NCBI GenBank assembly: GCA_050184295.1
Contig: JBFXAM010000145.1
Span: forward strand, 1 to 10,166
Direction of reading: 5' to 3'
DNA length: 10,166 nt
DNA from: JBFXAM01 sp050184295
GTDB lineage: Bacteria > Planctomycetota > Phycisphaerae > UBA1845 > Fen-1342
Shown here: piece by piece, positions 1 to 7,781 of the stretch
How the letters are laid out: each line of letters opens with the position of its first letter
Numbering within the stretch: the stretch's first letter is position 1
The notes under the pieces: generated by a model
What the model was told of the DNA's origin: nothing
Database searches by the model: none
The model's input: only the letters and a program-made list of their open reading frames with translations
Program-made: the position numbers and the translations under genes

Positions 1-3000
1 GACGGCGGCGCTCGCCAGCACTTCAGCGGGTGCGAGCGCGCGACTGTAGATCTTGAGCTCGTCAATGTCGCCGCGCAGATGGGTTGATGGGCCCAGTGCG
101 CTGTTCCCGCTCACGTAGACGAGATTGAAGGGCGCCACCTCCGGTATCGTTCCGGCGAACTGGTCGACGAGGGCGCCGTTGACGTAGCAGGACGCCGCTT
201 GGCTTGCGACGTCGTAGGTAAACGCCCAGTGAATCCAGCGGCCGTAGTGGGGTCGGAAATTGAACTGGCAGAGCGTCAGCCCCGGGCGATCGACGATCGC
301 GGTGTCCGTGGTCGGGTCGACGTAGAACCGTAATTGGTCAGCGGCGGCGATGTTGTCGAACGTCAGAATCGCCGTGGTCGTCGGCTTGTACTCGCAACGC
401 AGCCAGAGCGCCAACGTGAAGGCGTCGCTCGCGGCGACTTCGGCGGGGCCGAGCGCGGCAAACGCAGCGTTCGTCCCGGTGCTGTTCAGGCGCACGAACA
501 CGTTCGATCCGCCGGGCTGCGTGGCGCAGGGGTCGGGGCGTCCGTCGTTGTCGCAGTCGGGCTCGCAAGCATTCGCAATGCCATTGCCGTCGCAGTCCTC
601 CCAGTCGCGCGCGCCGGGGCAGGTGTCATAGATGTCGGGAACGCGATCGCCGTCGCTGTCCAGCGTGTAAACCTCGCACTCGGCGTTGGTGAGCATCGTT
701 GTCGACATCGAGGTGCTCTCAAACCCGAGCAGGCGCATGGTGCTCGACGTCAGGGGACTGCGTGCGCCGCTGAACGTATGGATCTCCTCGACCACGCCGC
801 CGAGCGGCATGGCGACGCCGCCGCTGCACGCACCGCCGCTGAGTCCGTCGATCCGCGCCCGGCCGCTGTTGGTTTGCAGAACGCCAAACGGGAAGTAGTC
901 GATGGCGCTGGGCGAGTCGGCGCCCAGGTACGACGCGAACGCGCGGAGACAGAACTCCATGCCGGTAAATCGGGTGCTGTTCTGGTTCCATACCTCGAAC
1001 CGCGCCCGCGTCGTTGGCGGCGAGAAGCTCGGCAACAGGAATCCGCCGAGCGAGAGCAAAGCCTGCCGGCTTTCCGAGACGACCGTCGTGCCCCCCCAAC
1101 TGAGCGGCGTCGCACCCGACGCGAAGCTGCTCATCACCAGCTCCGCGCCCGCCTGCTCATACTTCACGCCGTCCAGCGCCAGCGAACCCTCGAACGGCAG
1201 GTTCGCGCCGTCGATGTCCAGGATCGCCCGGAACGCGTAGGGCAGGTGCTCGGCGGCGGCCTGGCGTCCATAATCGATCCGCAGCGCGTCGCCGAACAGG
1301 TGGTTGAAACTCGCTTCCTCGCAACTATCGAGGACCGCCCAGGCCAGAACGGCGCCGCGGATCACGCGCCGCTCCACCAGGAAGGGATGCGGCCGGCCCG
1401 GCGGCGTGCCGGGATCGAGCTCGTCCCACTTGCGCAGCGGGTGCAGGGCGCCCGCGTGTCCCGGAGTACCGCGTGCCAAGGACCAGAAGATGGACTCCCC
1501 GGGGCGCAGCGCGACCGTCTGGGTGATGGAGTTATACCCCGCGTGCGCGCGTTCGCCGCCGCCGGCGACCAGCGGCGCATCGCCCTGCATATACGTGATC
1601 CGCACGCGGACGTCGAGGAGGACATGAGTGTTCGTGATGGTGAGGAACGTGTCGCTCGCAAGTTCCTCGGGCTCGACGACCATGTCGGCGTCGAGGTCGT
1701 GCCACGTGGCTTCGACGTCGGGAAACACCAGCAGACTGCCGGTGCTGCTGACGCCGCCGCGGCCGTCCGTCACGCCCGCGAGCGGCGAGTCGTCGTCCGC
1801 CCCATCGTTTCCCTGCGTCGCAGGCGCGTCGGAAACGCCCTGCCCGCTCGCGCGCGACAACGGAGCGGGCTGCGGCGCGGCGTGGCTGGCGCGCACTTCC
1901 CCGCGCGGGGCCCCACCACCCGGAGGTTGAAGCTCCTCAATCGGAATGACGTCAAACCGAACCATACCGTTCTGCCCGGAGGCCCCCGTAAGCGTTTCGC
2001 CCGCGCGCTCGATGCGTGCCGTCGGCCCCTGGCCGAACTGAATCCGGCGTTCGACGACGCCGAGCAGCGGCTGCGACCCCACCAAATGCGCCGCGGCCGC
2101 ATCGGTGGCCGGGAAGCTGAACACATTCGGCGCGGGAAAGTTCGCCAGTCGCAACTGGTCGCACAGCGTGAAGGAGTGCTGCCCGTTGTCGAATGCCACG
2201 CCGTCGGCGTCCTGCACCGACGCCATGACGTCGACGGGGCTGTTCGACCCATCCTGCCGGAGGTCGAGCGTGATCGGGAGCAGCGCGAGGTCGGTGCTGA
2301 GCACGCGAACCTGCTGTCCCGCTGCATCCAGCGCGGTCGAGTCCGGCGGGTTGAACGCTCCCAGCAGCATCCCGGGGCCGCGCTCAAATTCGACGCCGTC
2401 GAAGTTCAGCTCGCCCGGCGTGCCCGTCGGCTGCCCGCTGGCTGCCGGCCCGATGTATTGAAAGGCATACGCCCCGTACGTCATCGCCGACTGCTCGGCG
2501 TAGTTCACGATCGTCGCGTCGCCGTACAGGTGGTTGTGGTTGATTTCGATTCCGCTCGTCGTATCGGCGTTCACCGCGATGACAACCAGCGCTCCGCGCA
2601 GCATTCGTCCGCCGGGATTGTCGGGATCGGGACAGCCGTGCGGCATTCCCGCGCTGAAGACCGAGAAAGGCGCGATGCCCAGCGGCAAACCGGTGTGGGC
2701 CGACCAGTACACGGGCTGGTTCCCGACGAGCGAGAACGAGTTATAGAGCCAGCGGTAGGACGCGACGCACGCCGACGGCGGCTCGGCGCGGAGGTAGAAG
2801 CTGAGAATGTCCACGGGCGTCGTCGCGTCGTTGTCCAGCCGAATGAACGTATCCTGGACCAGCGTGCCGCTCGCATCCCAGCGAAGATCGATGCGCGGAA
2901 AGAACAACACGCTGCCCTTCTTCCCCGTGCCGCCGACGCGCGGCTCGAATCCGAAGAGGGCTTCCGCCGACGGTGGCGACATCAATCCGAGGCACAGCCA

Positions 3001-3051
3001 TGCGCACACCACCCCGTAGGTCGAGGACACGTGCGTGCGAAGTGGTGGCAT
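1..3051 (-). CDS. Large secreted protein with duplicated N-terminal module, TSP3-like calcium repeats and LamG domain (C-terminus beyond window)
   Basis: The frame is open for 1017 codons from ATG 3051 to the window edge, so the 3' end is missing. The start is supported by AGGAG nine bases upstream and by a signal peptide (hydrophobic residues about 12-24, AEA cleavage site at 29-31). Residues about 46-235 and 438-645 are two diverged copies of one module, sharing a GS(V/L)LxFP opening, DTF, YNS...WS, RGA(L/V), NHL(Y/F)GDA and FDGVEFE/LDGVKYE. A Pro/Ala/Gly/Asp-rich linker (about 372-436) separates them. Residues 797-842 are Asp-rich, thrombospondin type-3-like calcium repeats (DSDGDRVPD, DCDGNG, DCDNDGRPD). 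Residues about 850-1010 fit a LamG/concanavalin-like jelly roll (FTLALWLR, RWIHWAFTYD, YVNGALVDQF, GDIDELKIYSRAL). LamG folds bind glycans or proteins; a cell-surface adhesive or structural role is inference. The module itself I do not recognise as a named family. Confidence 0.9.
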   Translation of the reverse strand, partial: MPPLRTHVSSTYGVVCAWLCLGLMSPPSAEALFGFEPRVGGTGKKGSVLFFPRIDLRWDASGTLVQDTFIRLDNDATTPVDILSFYLRAEPPSACVASYRWLYNSFSLVGNQPVYWSAHTGLPLGIAPFSVFSAGMPHGCPDPDNPGGRMLRGALVVIAVNADTTSGIEINHNHLYGDATIVNYAEQSAMTYGAYAFQYIGPAASGQPTGTPGELNFDGVEFERGPGMLLGAFNPPDSTALDAAGQQVRVLSTDLALLPITLDLRQDGSNSPVDVMASVQDADGVAFDNGQHSFTLCDQLRLANFPAPNVFSFPATDAAAAHLVGSQPLLGVVERRIQFGQGPTARIERAGETLTGASGQNGMVRFDVIPIEELQPPGGGAPRGEVRASHAAPQPAPLSRASGQGVSDAPATQGNDGADDDSPLAGVTDGRGGVSSTGSLLVFPDVEATWHDLDADMVVEPEELASDTFLTITNTHVLLDVRVRITYMQGDAPLVAGGGERAHAGYNSITQTVALRPGESIFWSLARGTPGHAGALHPLRKWDELDPGTPPGRPHPFLVERRVIRGAVLAWAVLDSCEEASFNHLFGDALRIDYGRQAAAEHLPYAFRAILDIDGANLPFEGSLALDGVKYEQAGAELVMSSFASGATPLSWGGTTVVSESRQALLSLGGFLLPSFSPPTTRARFEVWNQNSTRFTGMEFCLRAFASYLGADSPSAIDYFPFGVLQTNSGRARIDGLSGGACSGGVAMPLGGVVEEIHTFSGARSPLTSSTMRLLGFESTSMSTTMLTNAECEVYTLDSDGDRVPDIYDTCPGARDWEDCDGNGIANACEPDCDNDGRPDPCATQPGGSNVFVRLNSTGTNAAFAALGPAEVAASDAFTLALWLRCEYKPTTTAILTFDNIAAADQLRFYVDPTTDTAIVDRPGLTLCQFNFRPHYGRWIHWAFTYDVASQAASCYVNGALVDQFAGTIPEVAPFNLVYVSGNSALGPSTHLRGDIDELKIYSRALAPAEVLASAAV

Positions 3052-3209
3052 CACAATGAGCTCCTGGCATCGTCGGCGCGGGGCGAATCGTCCCGAGCCG
3101 CGCTGCAACGCCGCCTGGGTGCAGGCGCCGGCGCCCTGGAGAGACCTGGGCGCCGAGTCGCCGGTACGCGCTGCGCGCGCCGCCTACAACGGCATGAACG
3201 CCGTGCGCC

Positions 3210-3237
3210 GCGAAGCGTGCGCGATCGCGCGCTTCGC
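3210..3237. repeat. Inverted repeat between the LamG-protein and EEP genes
   Basis: A perfect 8-bp inverted repeat, GCGAAGCG/CGCTTCGC, encloses a 12-base centre that contains the self-complementary CGCGATCGCG. It lies about 80 bases past the stop of the EEP gene and about 160 bases before the start of the next minus-strand gene, where a transcript-end hairpin would be expected. No T-run follows it on the minus strand, so it is not a canonical intrinsic terminator. In GC-rich DNA an 8-bp dyad can be chance. I see no convincing promoter for the downstream gene in the rest of this 268-bp gap. Confidence 0.3.
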
Positions 3238-3319
3238 ATGTGAATACGATTGCAAGACGCGCCGGCGGACGCCACGGGCGCGGATTTCGGCCCCGGTGCG
3301 TCGCCACGGCCCGTGCCGG

Positions 3320-4885
3320 CTACGGCCCGGTGAGCAGGGCGACGAACGCGTCGATGTCGAAGTTGTCCACGTTGCCGTCGTCGTTCACGTCGGCGTTTTC
3401 GACCGTGCAATCCGGAAAGGCCGCCGCGTAGGCGGTCGGATTCGTGAGCGCCAGTACGAAGGGATCGATGTCGAAATTGTCGATCGCGCCGTCGCAGTTC
3501 ATATCGCCGGCGAGGAACGGCGCGACGACTTCACCCGTGAGCATGACCGTGCGGATGGGGTCGTCGGGCGCGTTCGTAATGATCGTCAGCAGACCGCTCC
3601 GCGGGCCGACCGTGGTCGTGAGCATCGACAAGGTGTGCGCGTTCGCGCCGCCGCCGGCGTTCTCGATGAACGTGCCGCCCGGCGAGGTGAAACCCACCGG
3701 GGCCACGAATGAGTAGCGGAGCTGCGCGATGCCGGCGGCGGTCCAGCGGGCGATGTCACCGGCGTTGCTGATGTCGATGGTCTGCTGTGCGACGCTGTTC
3801 TGCGTCACCACGCCGAAATCGATCACCGTTGGGGTCGGCCCAAGTTCCGCGGGCACGCGGAGGTCGAGGAACACGGGGCAGTGGCCGCCGCCGACGGCGG
3901 CATCGATGATGGCCTGGGCGATCGTGGGGCCGACCATCGCGTTTGTGGCGACATTGAGCGTGGAATTGTAGCTCGTGCCGTCGTTACCCCACGAGCGGTA
4001 CGAGTGATTCGAGTCGTTCCAGGTGGTGGTGCTGTAGGGGAGCGCGGCGCTGCCGATGTAGTCGAAGCCGAGTCCGTCGCGGAGCGACGCGGAGACGAGG
4101 ATCTGATCGTGGCGATCGTCCATTCCGCCGGCGCCGCTGGGATCCTGCGTGTGAACGAAGCGGAACGCGCTGTTGTTGTTCCAGGTCCCCGGCGTGTTGA
4201 TGGGGTCGAAGAAGCGACCGGCGTTATTGGCTTGCGAACCGACGAGCTCGACGTACGCGGCTTCGGTCGAGGTCTGAATGTTGAAATCGCCCGCGAGCAT
4301 GAAGTTCCAAGCCGCCGGCAGCGTTTCGGCGTTATCGCGAATGCGCTGGGATTCAAGCAGACGGCGGTCGTCGTCGTCGCTGCCGCTCTCCTGGGCCTTC
4401 ATGTGGGTGCCATAGAGCGCCAGCGTGGCGGCATCGCCGGTGTAGCCGAAGGGGCGCACGTCGTAGCGGTGGATGGCGCGGGGATGATTCGGGGAAAAGC
4501 CGCCGGTCGCAACCGTCGTGCGGGCGAGGAAATGGACGCGCGTGGTGCGGTAGAAGAAGGCGTCGGTGGTGTCGCCGCCGTCGAGGCTGACGGTCGCGAC
4601 GGCCCAGTCGCCGGGCGACCCGGGGGCGTTGTTGAGATACGTGCGGAACTCGTTCGCGCCCGCCTGCGTGGTGAACTCGTGCCCGATGATGACGTCGGGG
4701 GCCAGGCTGCGGCCCTGGTAGACGCCGTACACGACCGCGTGGATCGGCGCCTGGCGGCCGCCGTTGTAGTTGCTGATGTTCCAGGTTGCGACGCGCAGCT
4801 GCGCGAACAGCCCGGCCGGCATCGCGAGGACCACGAGCGCGGCCGCGATGCGGATCGGGCCGGTGCAATGCGCGAACTGGTTCAT
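3320..4885 (-). CDS. Secreted endonuclease/exonuclease/phosphatase-fold protein with Ig-like domain and C-terminal dockerin pair
   Basis: 521 aa. ATG 4885 follows GGGAG with a 5-base spacer. A signal peptide spans residues 1-28 (hydrophobic 11-27, LFA/QL cleavage). Residues 30-345 carry EEP (DNase I/APE1-like) signatures: RVATWN (N36), IIGHE (E70), YGTHMK (H161), AGDFN (D200, N202), RHDQILVS (D260) and GGHCPVFLDL (H335). In the last motif the usual Asp-His pair is Gly-His (G334). Residues about 350-455 look like a choice-of-anchor/ASPM-SPD-2-like beta sandwich (IDFGVVTQNSV start, LTGEV end). Residues 459-521 are two dockerin-type calcium loops, D461-N463-D465...D472 and D499-N501-D503...D510, each followed by a short helix. 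EEP enzymes hydrolyse phosphodiester bonds in nucleic acids, phospholipids or sugar phosphates; the substrate cannot be read from sequence. Dockerins bind cohesins in cellulosomes, but in planctomycetes they are common C-terminal modules of uncertain role. The stop is TAG. Confidence 0.92.
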   Translation of the reverse strand: MNQFAHCTGPIRIAAALVVLAMPAGLFAQLRVATWNISNYNGGRQAPIHAVVYGVYQGRSLAPDVIIGHEFTTQAGANEFRTYLNNAPGSPGDWAVATVSLDGGDTTDAFFYRTTRVHFLARTTVATGGFSPNHPRAIHRYDVRPFGYTGDAATLALYGTHMKAQESGSDDDDRRLLESQRIRDNAETLPAAWNFMLAGDFNIQTSTEAAYVELVGSQANNAGRFFDPINTPGTWNNNSAFRFVHTQDPSGAGGMDDRHDQILVSASLRDGLGFDYIGSAALPYSTTTWNDSNHSYRSWGNDGTSYNSTLNVATNAMVGPTIAQAIIDAAVGGGHCPVFLDLRVPAELGPTPTVIDFGVVTQNSVAQQTIDISNAGDIARWTAAGIAQLRYSFVAPVGFTSPGGTFIENAGGGANAHTLSMLTTTVGPRSGLLTIITNAPDDPIRTVMLTGEVVAPFLAGDMNCDGAIDNFDIDPFVLALTNPTAYAAAFPDCTVENADVNDDGNVDNFDIDAFVALLTGP

Positions 4886-4980
4886 GAACGCTCCCGCTTC
4901 CCCGCCGCGGACTCTCGACCGGCGGCTCCCATCCCGGCGCGGGCATGGATCGGCCGATGGACGTGGTCCGATGCAGGCCG

Positions 4981-5009
4981 ATTATAACGGGTCTCCGCCG
5001 CGGGCGAAG
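4981..5009 (-). promoter_or_regulatory. Candidate sigma-70 promoter of the EEP-dockerin gene
   Basis: On the minus strand a perfect TATAAT -10 hexamer lies at 4986-4981. A poor -35 match, TTCGCC (three of six), lies at 5008-5003 with a 16-base spacer. Transcription would begin near 4974, leaving a leader of about 90 bases before ATG 4885. The hexamer stands out because the rest of the 166-bp gap is very GC-rich. It implies that this gene is transcribed separately from tsaB upstream. The -35 assignment is weak. Confidence 0.45.
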
Positions 5010-5051
5010 CGTGTTCCGCAGGGCGTGCCGCCGGGGCGGCGCGGAGCGGCA

Positions 5052-5813
5052 CTACTCGCCGCGGCGGGCCCGGGCGGCGGCGCGGCGTGACTCGTACACC
5101 TCCTCGGCCTCGGGTGGGCGAACGTAAATCGGGACGACTTCGTGCGAGGCGGCGACGCGCCCGATTGCGTGGGCCGTACGGCCGAGGCGGTAGACGGTGG
5201 CGGCGTCGGGCACGGCGAACTCGGGGCCTAACGTCTCACCGCCCGATGCGCGACACACGTCGCGGTGTTTCTCGATGCCGGCGCCGAGGATTGCGAACGG
5301 GGTGGTGACGCGCACCAGAAACGCGGCGGGGTCGTGCAGGCCGGCGGGTGCGGCGGCCTCGTAGATCGCGTCGCCGGCATCCGCGTCCGGGTCACCGCAT
5401 CGCGAACGGAGTTCAAAGGTCGCGGCGAAGACCTGGTCGCGCTTCGCGTCGAGCAACGCGACGACGCGTGGCGGCGGATCGGCGACCGCGAGCGCGTTTT
5501 GGGCGAGGACGTCGAGCGTCGGCACGCGGACAACCGCGCAGGTCGTGACCGAGAGCAGCATGCGGGCGGCGGTCGCCGCGAGGCGCAGACCCGTGAAGCT
5601 GCCCGGACCGGCGGAGAAGCAAACCAGGCGGAGATCAGCCGCGCAGAGGTCGTTGGCGCGAAGCAATGCATCGATGGCGGGCAGCAGGTCCGACGCGTGG
5701 CGCGTATGGGTGTCTAGCGCACGCGTGACGAGCGGCGCGGCGGAGTCGCCCAGCGCGACGCTGCCGGCGGGGCCGGACGTTTCGATCGCGAGCGTCCAGA
5801 GTGCGTGGGACAT
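5052..5813 (-). CDS. tsaB: tRNA threonylcarbamoyladenosine biosynthesis protein TsaB
   Basis: 253 aa from ATG 5813; family members are usually about 220-250 aa. TsaB is the inactive ASKHA-fold partner of TsaD. With TsaE they transfer the threonylcarbamoyl group to A37 of ANN-decoding tRNAs (t6A) in the cytoplasm. Visible signatures are the N-terminal LAIETSG strand, HASDLLPAID, the hallmark SAGPGSFTGLRLA, LLDAKRDQVFAA, and the C-terminal PIYVRPPEAEE. The frame stays open upstream to an ATG at 5873, but the extra 20 residues (rich in Arg and Pro) are not family-like, so the internal ATG is preferred: the LAIETSG strand should sit at the very N-terminus. There is no Shine-Dalgarno before 5813. 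A TACAAT hexamer lies six bases upstream, a layout compatible with a leaderless mRNA. The stop is TAG. It sits among secreted-protein genes with no evident partner nearby. Confidence 0.93.
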   Translation of the reverse strand: MSHALWTLAIETSGPAGSVALGDSAAPLVTRALDTHTRHASDLLPAIDALLRANDLCAADLRLVCFSAGPGSFTGLRLAATAARMLLSVTTCAVVRVPTLDVLAQNALAVADPPPRVVALLDAKRDQVFAATFELRSRCGDPDADAGDAIYEAAAPAGLHDPAAFLVRVTTPFAILGAGIEKHRDVCRASGGETLGPEFAVPDAATVYRLGRTAHAIGRVAASHEVVPIYVRPPEAEEVYESRRAAARARRGE

Positions 5814-5819
5814 CGCAGG

Positions 5820-5825
5820 ATTGTA
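5820..5825 (-). promoter_or_regulatory. Possible -10 element of a leaderless tsaB transcript
   Basis: TACAAT (five of six matches to TATAAT) ends six bases before the tsaB ATG on the minus strand. That is the spacing at which transcription would start at or next to the A of the start codon. No convincing -35 hexamer is found 16-18 bases upstream and no Shine-Dalgarno is present. The rest of the 141-bp gap up to the stop of the next gene (5955) is GC-rich, with only short inverted repeats such as GCGTG/CACGC. Confidence 0.3.
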
Positions 5826-5954
5826 AAGGCGAAACGAGCCGCGGACGGGCGCCGGCATGCGTGCGGTGCACACGCGCCGGCGTCCATCCGCGGCGTTGGG
5901 CGTTTGCGTACGGTCGGCGTCGGAGTCGCCGCGGACGCTTCAGCGCCGGAAGGG

Positions 5955-7562
5955 TTACTCCGGCTCGGCAATCACCAGCGAGACGCGGACGGCGTTGCCA
6001 CCCATCTGGAGCGTCTGAAGCGCCACGTCGGCGCCGGGGATCAGGCCGCGGAAGCGCGGCACGATCGTGTAGTGCGGGGCGGCGGCGCGGACCGCGTTGC
6101 TCAGCGTCGGTGCAATCTGGCTCACGATCGTGTCGATCGGCACGATGATCCCGGCGACGCGGATGGTCCCGGCGGCGTTCACGATCTGCACATTGCTGAC
6201 CGTGGCCCGCAGGCCGCTGCGGTCGTCGAGCGCCAGCGTGGCTTCGATCTGCATGGTCGCGGTGAGGCTGGCGCTGAAGCTGGTCGGGCCGCTCTGCTTG
6301 CGGATGCTGATCGGCACGCTCCAGCGCATCGTGTTGGGCTGGCCCGCGACGGCGGCCGCCCGCGGCGTGCCGGTGGGGACCATCACGAGCGTCGCGCCGG
6401 CAAGATGTGGCATCGCGACGGTGCGGTTGAACAGCCCGCCGCGGGCTGCTTCGAAGCCCACCTTGTCAAAGAGCGACCACGGCACGAAGGTGTCCAGGTC
6501 GCACGCGATGTTGGGCATCCACACGGTGAGCGGCCGTGCCTGGTAGGTGTAGCGCAGCGTGGTGTTGACCGCCGCGGTTGCGAGCGTGGGCACGACGTTC
6601 CAACTGGTCGAGAGCACGCCGCTGCCGTTGCCATTGCCAACCGTCGAAAGCGTCGCGAGGCTGGCGGCGACATTCAGGCGAATGGCGTCGGTGCAGGGGA
6701 GCTCCTGCGAGTAAGGCGGAATCTGGACGCCGCCGTTGAGGCCGGCGTTGACGGCGTCGCGGATGCGATTGCGCCAGAGCAGGTTGGTGGCGAGCGCGGC
6801 GTTGGTCACGCGAGTGAGGCAGGTCGTGAGGGTCGAGCCCTGGGGCTGATTGAAGACCTGGGCGACGGTGACGTCGACCGCGTTCATGAAGCTGGAGAAT
6901 CCGGCGGTGTCCACCATGGTCACCGGGCCGACGCGGAGCTGCGCCTGCTCGATCGTGCCGAGGCTGACGCGGTTGTTGACGCGATTCACCAGCGCCTGAA
7001 GGTGGCCGGACATACCCTGGACGCGGATGAAGAACGTGGCGTCAAAGACGAGCTGGTCTTCGATCCACCACTGGAAGACATTGATTGGGAACGGCAACGT
7101 AAAGCCGGCGGCGAAGTCGGCGCGAAACCGCAGGCTCGTGTGGAGCTCGGCGGACGGGAAGTCGAACTCGGCGCGCACTCGTCCGGCGGTCGTCGTGCCG
7201 TTCAGGAACGCCGCCTGGATGGCGTCCTCGTCGATCGGGATGCGGATCGACGTGGAGCCCAGGCTGCTGCGGACGCGGATGCGGATGGCGTCGAAGCCGG
7301 GGAACCCGATCTCGGGCACCGCCGGCAGCCCGAGCGTCTGCGTGCGGTCCATCAGCGACTGACCCGCGATCGTCTGGTTGATTTCGCCGTCGAGGTACGC
7401 GGGAAGGCACAGTTGCGTGATGGGCGTCAAGTCCATGAGCTTGAGCGAGATCGGATCGACGCCGCTGGCAGGCGCCTGCGCCTGTGCGGGGCGCGCGACC
7501 GCCGCGATGCTGATGACCGCGAGGAACATCGCCGATCGCAGGGTTTCACGCTTGGTGAACAC
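5955..7562 (-). CDS. Exported beta-rich protein of unknown function, possibly TULIP-like
   Basis: 535 aa, starting with GTG at 7562; the start is fixed by AAGGAG six bases upstream. It has a Sec signal peptide: basic KRETLR, hydrophobic 11-23, and AQA at 26-28 or AQAQA to 30 as the cleavage region. The mature protein is dominated by alternating hydrophobic strands, with a few predicted amphipathic helices (about 249-275, RVTNAALATNLLWRNRIRDAVNA, shown only in part by its ends RVTN and AVNA; and 478-494, DTIVSQIAPTLSNAVRAA in part). Four cysteines (52, 248, 290, 354) could form disulfides. No catalytic motif, membrane anchor, dockerin or sorting tail is seen. Long amphipathic strands followed by a helix and a terminal strand pair (about 451-533) recall two-domain lipid-binding TULIP/BPI proteins. 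That is a structural guess, not recognised homology. The stop is TAA. It is probably periplasmic or secreted and lies divergent to the pnt operon. Confidence 0.87.
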   Translation of the reverse strand: MFTKRETLRSAMFLAVISIAAVARPAQAQAPASGVDPISLKLMDLTPITQLCLPAYLDGEINQTIAGQSLMDRTQTLGLPAVPEIGFPGFDAIRIRVRSSLGSTSIRIPIDEDAIQAAFLNGTTTAGRVRAEFDFPSAELHTSLRFRADFAAGFTLPFPINVFQWWIEDQLVFDATFFIRVQGMSGHLQALVNRVNNRVSLGTIEQAQLRVGPVTMVDTAGFSSFMNAVDVTVAQVFNQPQGSTLTTCLTRVTNAALATNLLWRNRIRDAVNAGLNGGVQIPPYSQELPCTDAIRLNVAASLATLSTVGNGNGSGVLSTSWNVVPTLATAAVNTTLRYTYQARPLTVWMPNIACDLDTFVPWSLFDKVGFEAARGGLFNRTVAMPHLAGATLVMVPTGTPRAAAVAGQPNTMRWSVPISIRKQSGPTSFSASLTATMQIEATLALDDRSGLRATVSNVQIVNAAGTIRVAGIIVPIDTIVSQIAPTLSNAVRAAAPHYTIVPRFRGLIPGADVALQTLQMGGNAVRVSLVIAEPE

Positions 7563-7568
7563 GTGCAG

Positions 7569-7574
7569 CTCCTT
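7569..7574 (-). promoter_or_regulatory. Ribosome binding site fixing the GTG start at 7562
   Basis: AAGGAG, within an AAAAGGAG run, sits six bases before the GTG codon on the minus strand. It is the strongest Shine-Dalgarno in the window. It favours GTG 7562 over the in-frame ATG at codon 12, which would also cut away the basic n-region of the signal peptide. Confidence 0.75.
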
Positions 7575-7781
7575 TTGTGCTCTTGAGCTTGTGTGACTCG
7601 CGATTCGACCGAGGTCTGCGACGGCCCGTGGTTTGGACCCGCCGCCGCAGCACCGACGTTGACGAAGGGCAAAAGCGTGGACGCGCTCACGTGTCGGGGG
7701 TAATTTTTTGGGGCGTGGAGCGGTTGCAGGGACGGTTTCAGGGGGGAGCGGGTGGGTGGCGAGATTCCGTCTTTTTTGTGT

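Noticed and set aside
334..3243. A 969-codon open frame on the plus strand
   Set aside because: It is antisense to the LamG protein gene. Its translation is Arg/Ala/Val-rich with no domain, signal peptide or membrane segment, as expected from high third-position GC in the real gene.
5025..5052. GC-rich inverted repeats just after the tsaB stop (GTGCCGC/GCGGCAC and GCCGCC/GGCGGC) as a terminator
   Set aside because: No T-run follows on the minus strand, the two possible stems exclude each other, and such repeats are expected in sequence this GC-rich.
5849..5881. A direct repeat GCGCCGGC (5849-5856 and 5874-5881) between tsaB and the exported-protein gene
   Set aside because: It is a short GC-only octamer at a spacing that suggests nothing further, likely by chance in this background.
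5805..7586. A 593-codon open frame on the plus strand
   Set aside because: It is the mirror of the exported 535-aa gene. The composition is Arg/Asp/Gly/His-rich and low in complexity, with no recognisable family.
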